NCBI GenBank assembly: GCA_963978905.1 | Contig: OZ022261.1 | Coordinates: 26,905,686-26,969,685, forward strand | DNA: 64,000 nucleotides | Source of the DNA: Trichostrongylus colubriformis | Taxonomy: Eukaryota > Nematoda > Chromadorea > Rhabditida > Trichostrongylidae | Direction: 5' to 3' | Shown: in pieces, positions 57,371 through 64,000 of the stretch | Layout of the letters: every line of letters starts with the position of its first letter | How positions within the stretch are numbered: position 1 is the stretch's first letter | Notes under the pieces: model-generated | Databases searched by the model: none | Told to the model about the DNA's origin: nothing | Seen by the model: only the letters and a program-made list of their open reading frames with translations | Made by a program: the position numbers and the translations under genes

Positions 57371-58195
57371 CTGAATTGAATCGTATGTGAGTAGCGTAGC
57401 GAGGACTTTTCACACCAATACTGCCAGCTTGGGTTCAGCTTTAAACCAGCTTCAAGAATACAGCTCGTACCCAGTAGGGTTTCAGCTCATTTGCTGCGAC
57501 GTTGGGAACAGCATTTATCAGCATTTGAACATTAACGCAATTCACATAGCATTCTATTATCTTAGAGACAGCATTAGGGGTAATGTGGCTATCGAGGAAT
57601 CCCTAAAAGAAGTCACTCACATGGAAACTATAGGTCTGAGAAGCTATCCTTGGCGAAATCCCGGTGAAAAAGCGCGACTCCGAGCTGTAGAAACGGCGCA
57701 ACGGATATTAGCTGACGCCTTGGATGACCGACCCCGCCTCCAAGCGACGTGATTCGTGGTTGGCTATGACAAGAGCGGCCAAGGCTATGCGATGAAATCG
57801 AAGGTATTGCGGCGCGTTTTCACAGTTTTTGCGTGAAGCTCACTTCAGAAAACAGATGCTGTCGCATTTGGAATCATTTCCTTGTGTTTATTGGCGACAT
57901 GCCAATAGAAATCTCTTTCGCATCACCTGTCTCTTGATGGAAAGATCGTCCGCGCCCAAGACTAGCGGTGGGAAGGGGTCCTAGCTCTCGGGTTTTTGGC
58001 CATTTCCATCCGTTTTTTCTTCACTGTCCTTTACTAGGCATCTCGACTTTCATATTCACTACTTCTTTTACTCTTCGTCCGACTTTCCCCTAATGCTGCC
58101 TTCAAAAGACTAAAGGATAAAAGGATAAAGTTTTTGGCGTTAATCAATCCCTTCTGTGGGATGCGCCGCACATTCTAGTTCCATTCAGAATCGTG

Positions 58196-61100
58196 ATGGC
58201 TGGTGAATGTGATGTGGCCTATACAATGACTTGCGGTGGCGCCGATGTACAAGTCAGTGCTTTTATCCTCCCAGACGAGTCTGGTACCAATTTACCGACC
58301 CCGGAGGAATGGAAGGCTTGGTTGGTCTGTGCGGGCGTTGGTGCGGGATTTGATCTCCGCACCATGAGAGTGGGGTGCGCGCCATCTGTCACTACACCAC
58401 CTCCGCCCTTCAAAAGACTAATGTAGCCAAATCCGTTTCGGTCTTCTGGCTAACAATGGAATGTTCACACAGTTATTACAGGATACTCAGTCGCCCTTCA
58501 TAAACAGAAAGGTCAAGATGTTCATCGTACACATCAGCCACTCGGTTTGCTGGTTGTCCTTCTGGAAGCTGTTTATGCGCTTTCGTCAACAATGGACCCA
58601 GCGAATCCTGCGAACTACTCGATTCTATTAGGTCGTTCGGAAAAAAATGCGCGTTGAGTTTGTCCATTTATTTCTCTCCTACTATAGAAGATTTTGTAAA
58701 ACAGTTTTGTCTATCACAAAGAGATTTTCATTGTGCATCTTTTGAAAGAATTTTGTCGTGTCTACTTTGTTTTTTCAAAAAAAAAATTCACAGGAAAAAT
58801 TTTCAGTTTTTTTCAAAGTTTTGAAAAAAAATTCAAAAAAAAAATGCAAGATTCAATGTGATAAGCGATAAATATTTGTCGCAATGCGTACATAATAATG
58901 TTTGCAAATGGACTTCTGCATAAAGTGTCGAGAAAAGTTCCAGCGTTTCAAAAACGACAATGAAAGTTTGGAGGACAAAGAACATGGAAGTCGGCCTCAA
59001 GTCGTTGAAACTTTTTTTTCTTTAAATAAACAAAGTAGACATAGGCAAAGATATACGAAAATATGCACAATAAAAATCTCATTCTAGCAGATAAAACTGT
59101 TTTTAAGAAACCTCTATAGTAGGAGAGAAAAATGGACATATTCAATGCGCATTTCTTTCCGAACAACCTAATCCATAAGATTCCGCTGCTTGAACTTTTC
59201 TGCTTTTCTTATTCTTTCTATTGAAAATATCGTACAATTCATGATTGCCAGATTCATTAGAAGACAAGTAATTATGTTCTAGTGAATCTGCCCTGAAAAC
59301 TATATTCAGCCTCAAATCACACAGTATCTGCGTAATAGAGCGTTGTAATAAAAAAAAAGTGGCGAAATAAAGTCAAGATGACTGAGCATTCGGAATGTTC
59401 ATCAATGATGTCGTTCTATGTAATCCCTATTTCGTTCCAATGATTGGAAGTGCCAGCTGGCTGCTATTTGTCGAACAAGCCGCACATCATGTGGCTTCCG
59501 AGCTATCACCACAGAAAACTGATATCAAACACCAAATGCGTGTTTACGCACCCGCTAATAGCGTCATTCTCATTCGGTGTGGATGCACTGGCGATACACA
59601 CATACACAACCGAAACACATGCAACGGTTGTTTTCAGTATTGAACTTCACTTCAACAACGCTTCGAACTTCTAGGTGAAAACAAGGCCTTTGATCTTCAT
59701 ATTCTTGAAACCATGCCACGTAAATCTGGCAAAAGCTGGCGGAGGTATTATGTTGATCAAAGAGCTCCTTAGCTCATGTACGGTCCAAGTGAAAGTAAAT
59801 TTCGATCTATTACCCAAACGCGCACCTCGCGATGAGCAGACATTTTTTCTCCTCTACGACAGTTAGAGTAGTCTGTAATTGTAGGGTTGCTCCTCATTCC
59901 CGCATTCTCTTACAACTTTTAATGAAGCAGGACTACAAAACTAGCTTCATCCTGACTGGCAAAAGCGACGATAACCACGTGTTCCAATTCTCTCTCCCCC
60001 ATCTCCATCCCTGGCTTCTTCTTTCTGGTGTGCATAAACTCATGCAATGGCATATGTGAAACATGGCTAGAAGTCCAAATTTAAAGGAAGCATGAGTTTC
60101 GAAAAAAATGAGTTTCTCTGTTACCCATATATTTATGCTGTATTTGCCTAATATGAGCCACATACAAAGTCCCACGCGAAAAAGTGAAAATCCGGCTAAG
60201 ATACAGCTCCTTGAAATGGTGGCTGAGGGGCGGGACCTCAGAATGGATGCCCGCCCCGTCGTCCGCAGTGGTTGGAGGCTGAGAGTGGAACTCTTTACGT
60301 AACTTTGTGTACCCACTATGCCTCCCCGACAGCGGCGGACGACGAGTCGAGCATTTACTCTCTGACCGCGCCCCCTCGGCCACCACTTCAAGGAGCTGTA
60401 TCTTAGCCGGATTCTCACTTTTTCGCGTAAAACTTAGCCAGCTGCCCTTATTAGACAAATATAACAAAATATATGGGTAGCAGAGGAGTTCATTTTTCCC
60501 TGCATCATCCCTCTGAGAGTTTTGAGCCGTTTTTCCTCATTTGTTCACCTGGGACTATGTGAAAGCTGGAGCTATGCTGGAGCTGTGGGCGGAGCGTTCC
60601 TTAGCAAATCTGCACAGATGTTATGCTGCAAGAAAAGCCGCCTCAGTAGCTTTGCCCCTAAATTGCTGGATGTTGTGCGCCTCACTGACTTCCCCGTATT
60701 ACTTTAATCTGAAAATTTTTAATTCGTTTTCCTCAATTTATGAAAATCACAACTAACCACATGCACGAGTACGTGAATAAATTATGAACAGCCGGATTGG
60801 TGCCGGTACTGCGGGCAGCCATTTCACCTGTTCGGGATGTGGTAATATTAGCAATCATCGTAGGACATTTGTTGCCCGTTCTTTGTTGAAGGACCGGCCA
60901 GCGCCGGAACAATCATGCACGAATCTGATCAAAAGAGACGACGATGGCTCCTTCCCAGTCGTATCTCTCGCTTTCAATCTCAAGGAATCTCCGGATATGG
61001 ACGAATTTCCAGAAGAATCTTTCCGTGACACGATCTCCGGAGCACTCCGAGTAGACCCGGTACGAGAACTATTCATTGTTTGATATTACTGTACAAGATA

Positions 61101-63333
61101 GCTTTTACGCTGCATTTACACTCGGAAGCGATCGCCGCAGTGCGGGGTGACCCTAATCAATACATTTTGTGCTGACCGCGCGTCAGGTTCGTTGCGGCAG
61201 TTGCATTGCCAAGAACGAGTGTAGTTTATCATTTTTCTTTTGTGCACAGGAAGGAGTACCGGAGACAGAGAATGAAGACAAAAAGAGTACCGTACCAAAT
61301 TGAATTGCTAACACGACCTGATCTGTTCCTCTTTCGTTTTGAACCCTCATTTCCTTCTTGATTCTTCCATCCCATCCGGTACGAGGCTGAATGGCGCACG
61401 AAGAATCGACGCGGCTCCTGCACTGCGCTCATCGTGCCTGTTGCGCAGCTCGTGCTCGAAGACGCATCGGCTCCCTGCTGCAGCTTCAAGGGATATTGAT
61501 TTTTTGAACCTTGCAGGGGTGCCAATGAAAAAAAGTAACTTTTCTTCTCCACTTTCAACCCTACTTTAATCGAACTTCAGCAAATCCTGACGAGGTACTT
61601 CCATCCCCGAATTCAAGAGCACACCTCCTACTATCAGTAAACTCCGTAACAGCCTCCTGCACGAACAGGATCGGGAGATTATTCCGAATGAGTATGATGT
61701 ATCACCTCAACACGGCAAAATTGGAAATTTCGTCGCCTTTGTTCAGACCTCTGCTAAGGTCCGTTCACTCTTGGTACCTAAGGGGATTCGTATTGGGTGG
61801 TGTTCTTGAACATTCTGTTTTTCCGGATTCCCAGCGTCCTTAGCTTCCAAGTACCAGAACGTGCCGTTACCACTGAAACCCCTTCGGAGGGGGGTCTGAG
61901 GTATGAAAAATGATACTTGGGATCATAACAGCGTTGTCCGAGCAGCAAGGGCTCTATGACTCCCACGAACCGAAGGGCCAATCCCTAGAAAGCCTCTCAC
62001 AAAAGACCTACCACGAAACCTGGCTCAACTGTTTTAAGCGGACCTTGATACCGTAGGTGCTCTGAAGCGGACGCGCCGACTTAAAGGCATATTCCAGGAT
62101 TATTGGGATATCACATCTCCTGCCGTGGATGGATAGTTCGACCCAAGACACGTAGGTTGTACCTTTACCGAGGCGTGGGGTCAGTTCCTGGAGTGTGCAG
62201 AGCCAAAGAACCTAGCGCAACAGCTCGGCCCCGCCCACCCCAGCCGGGGATGTGTTGCAAGTATTCCGGTGCATAGGTGGGGTCAGGTCACTCAGTAGTG
62301 GGTTTACTTAACGAGACGATTGCTTGACTGCCAGTTCCAAGGTCTTGACCACGTAGCTGGTCTACCTATGTCAAGGATAAGAGTCGAAGAGTAAAGGCAG
62401 ACCCCCGGCTGGGGTGGGCGGAGCCGAGCTGTTGCGCTGATTCATTGGCTCTGCACGCTCCAGAAACTGACCCCCACACCTCGGTAAAGGTACAGTCTAC
62501 GTGGCTTGGGTCGAACTATTCATCCACGGCAGGAGATGTGATATTCCAATAATCCTGGAATATGCCTTTAAGGCTCCATATTTTTATGAATGCGAAAGTA
62601 GTAAGTCTCAGCTTGTTCCAGCTTTAAGGGGAACACTTCGGAAATATTTTGCCCCTAAACTTTTATCTCTTTCATTTTCCTATGTTTTGTATACAAGGCG
62701 GATGTGAGCAGTGAGCAAAATTACTCTTTTTTTTTGGCACTCCTTGTATATGCGAAAAATGTGAATTGTTATTTCCAGGCCGACATACTCCTACTCAGAG
62801 TAAACTGCCAAGGAACCGACGACACTTTAACTGTGCAATTCGCTGTTCTCAAAAAGGTATATGGGGTCTTGAGCTGAGAGGTCTTCTAGTGATTTGTGGT
62901 CAATCAACTTTGATGCTTACAGGAAGTAGAAAAGGTGAGGAAGCAAACGAAGGTCAAGAAAATCGTTACGAAAGAAGATGATGACGGTGATGATGAGGAT
63001 GATGATGTGGATGAGGACGACCAGGAAGACAAGAAGAAAGATGACGGCGGAAAAGGCGACAATGGCAAGGACGATGAAGATGATGACGGTGATGATGATG
63101 ACGATGATGCTGTTACTGAGAAGGGAGGCAAGAAAAATAGCAAGAATAATGACGCAGATGACTCTGACGGTAACGACGATGATGACGATGAAGATGAAGA
63201 TGATGATGATGACGATGAATTCGTCAAATACGATAAGAAAATGTTTGTGGATGCTGAGTCAGTGGCGACTAGGATGAAAGCTATGGGTCATCTCAGTCAG
63301 ATTGCCGATCTTCAATTAGACACCATTGAATAT
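58196..63333 (+). CDS. Multi-exon gene with a highly acidic exon, unidentified
   Basis: Five plus-strand exons join in phase: 58196-58283, 59675-59744, 60864-61059, 62779-62856 and 62923-63333. ATG at 58196 lies 17 nt after the acceptor CACATTCTAG, suggesting trans-splicing. The product opens [20 protein letters not shown] and continues [19 protein letters not shown]. It goes on [52 protein letters not shown], and [14 protein letters not shown]. An Asp/Glu-rich tract of about 75 residues follows, then [19 protein letters not shown]. There is no signal peptide; the basic-acidic layout suggests a nuclear or cytosolic protein. After 63333 the donor TAT/GTGAGT implies another exon, perhaps LLKK-stop at 63631, or the frame simply ends VSFLK. 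The introns hold a mariner, a family A MITE, a dispersed repeat and a TTAA-flanked MITE. The third exon has an alternative donor at 61050. No family recognised. Confidence 0.6.
58628..59171 (+). mobile_element. mariner-derived MITE
   Basis: Ends TTAGGTCGTTCGGAAAAAAA at 58628 and the complement of TTAGGTTGTTCGGAAAGAAA ending 59171 form terminal repeats of about 45 bp. A short transposase remnant reads [20 protein letters not shown] near 58950, equivalent to the N-terminal linker of mariner transposases. TA flanks the left end; the right flank has changed. It lies in intron 1 of the acidic gene. Confidence 0.8.
60101..60500. repeat. Foldback MITE family A, complete copy
   Basis: Arms from GAAAAAAATGAGTTTCTCTG at 60101 and the complement GAGGAGTTCATTTTTCC near 60484, paired through GTTACCCATATATTTATG, ACGCGAAAAAGTGAAAATCC and ATACAGCTCCTTGAAATGGT. 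It sits in intron 2 of the acidic gene and is closely related to 33121-33535. Confidence 0.8.
61575..62075 (+). repeat. Dispersed repeat, copy 2
   Basis: Reverse complement of 110-545 with moderate divergence. Its far end (ACCTTGATACCGTAGGTGCT near 62042) abuts the TTAA-flanked MITE. Confidence 0.6.
62081..62571. repeat. TTAA-flanked foldback MITE family F
   Basis: TTAAAGGCATATTCCAGGAT at 62081 and its exact complement ending 62571. Arms of about 165 bp pair through ATATCACATCTCCTGCCGTG, TTCGACCCAAG and the GGCTGGGGTGGGCGG block. TTAA at both borders could be the target duplication. A lone related end (TTTAAAGACACATTCCAGGA) is at 22145. It lies in intron 3 of the acidic gene. Confidence 0.8.
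62960..63230 (+). repeat. GAT/GAC-rich coding tract
   Basis: A degenerate GATGAC/GATGAT tract inside the acidic exon encodes long Asp runs broken by Glu, Lys and Gly. No stop interrupts about 90 codons of it, which favours selection for the acidic tract. Confidence 0.7.
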
Positions 63334-63339
63334 GTGAGT

Positions 63340-64000
63340 TTTCTGAAATAATTTCCTCATGAATTCATTAGCATGTAGAAATTCCGAAAGTTCCCTCGTG
63401 TTAAGTGAACTGTGAAATTTGCTTGTTTTCCGTTCACGAGTTAATGTTCCATTTTCCTCAAAGTCAGCTAATGGTCTAGAGTCCTTCCATTTCTCTACTA
63501 AGCAATGAGCAAATTAAACCCATCACAAGATGTCACGCGTGCTAGAAATCTAACAATGAATCAGCAGCACAGCAAAAATGCCAATCAGTAAGGACTTAAT
63601 AAAATGGCTTCAAGACGTTTAAAGCTACTCTAACAGCTGCTCAAAAAGTAGCTTGTAGGCAGACTGTGAAGCTCTCCAAATCCATCAAGAAGCATTGTCG
63701 CACCGGATAAGCTACTCCGAGCACCCTATGTTGCCTGCTTACGTTTTAGTAATTTAGTGAATAAACTTCGAAAAGTGGGATTCAGTAGAAGCTATGCAGT
63801 GTCGTCCAGCGCGATTCCCGGCTTATATCTTCCACCTTCCCCGCAATCGCAACACCTCAGACCTCGCACTCGCGACGTCGCATAGGCTTTAATTATATCC
63901 ATGCATCTGACCCCATGAAACGAGGAGGAGTGGCTAGGATTACTGTTTTTTCTAATATAAGAGTCAAAACTAGTAAGCGGGTTGACAGCTTTGGATTTCT
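63340..64000. other. Right edge, no supported gene
   Basis: A possible last exon of the acidic gene begins after CTACTCTAACAG at 63630 (CTG CTC AAA AAG TAG). Nothing else was recognised. Confidence 0.3.

Noticed and set aside
57560..57752. Plus-strand frame ending ARLRAVETAQRILADALDDR
   Set aside because: Protein-like composition only; no splice signals or family match, and it is out of the reading chain of the acidic gene.
62904..63227. Ser-rich minus-strand open frame
   Set aside because: It is the antisense shadow of the GAT/GAC-rich acidic exon on the plus strand.

Overview
The window looks like a repeat-rich stretch of a nematode chromosome, most likely a strongylid/hookworm-type clade V worm. 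The evidence is spliced genes with short exons and U-rich AG acceptors, ATGs lying just downstream of acceptor-like AGs (as expected with spliced-leader trans-splicing), and small cysteine-rich secreted proteins. The interspersed elements also fit: mariner relics, RTE-type LINEs, Penelope-like elements and many foldback MITEs. The species is inferred; no marker gene fixes it.

Host genes, as far as exons could be joined with compatible phases. Plus strand: a cysteine-rich secreted-protein gene (9504-12094, 3' end unsettled), a second gene of the same cysteine pattern (21418-25383, first exon not found), a 51-aa secreted peptide gene (55683-55986), and a multi-exon gene with a very acidic exon (58196-63333, perhaps continuing to the right). 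Minus strand: a 12-exon gene for a 457-aa disordered protein (37969-31845) and exons of a gene immediately upstream of it (39631 to about 38700). Isolated 3' exons lie at 3738-4039, 7029-7206 and 40570-40750, an internal exon at 55425-55543, and a weaker plus-strand terminal exon at 26893-27012.

Mobile DNA, left to right: mariner relic 553-1760; mariner snap-back 10224-10902 inside an intron; a 2.6 kb palindrome 12459-15030; RTE LINE 15505-18239 with a MITE inserted in it; deleted mariner 20108-20972; MITEs 22814-24042 and 29799-31020; MITEs within introns of the 12-exon gene; another LINE 42930-45470; a second, 5'-truncated RTE copy 45965-47885; two Penelope-like copies head to head 50213-52877; mariner MITE 58628-59171; and a cluster of foldback elements in introns of the acidic gene. 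All autonomous elements seen are broken.

The most interesting points are the palindromic structures (snap-back mariner, 2.6 kb inverted repeat, head-to-head Penelope pair), any of which could give double-stranded RNA; hammerhead-ribozyme-like motifs at the Penelope 3' flanks; and a family of small secreted cysteine-rich proteins with fixed spacing. Exon models were made by eye from splice signals and reading-frame continuity, without homology searches.
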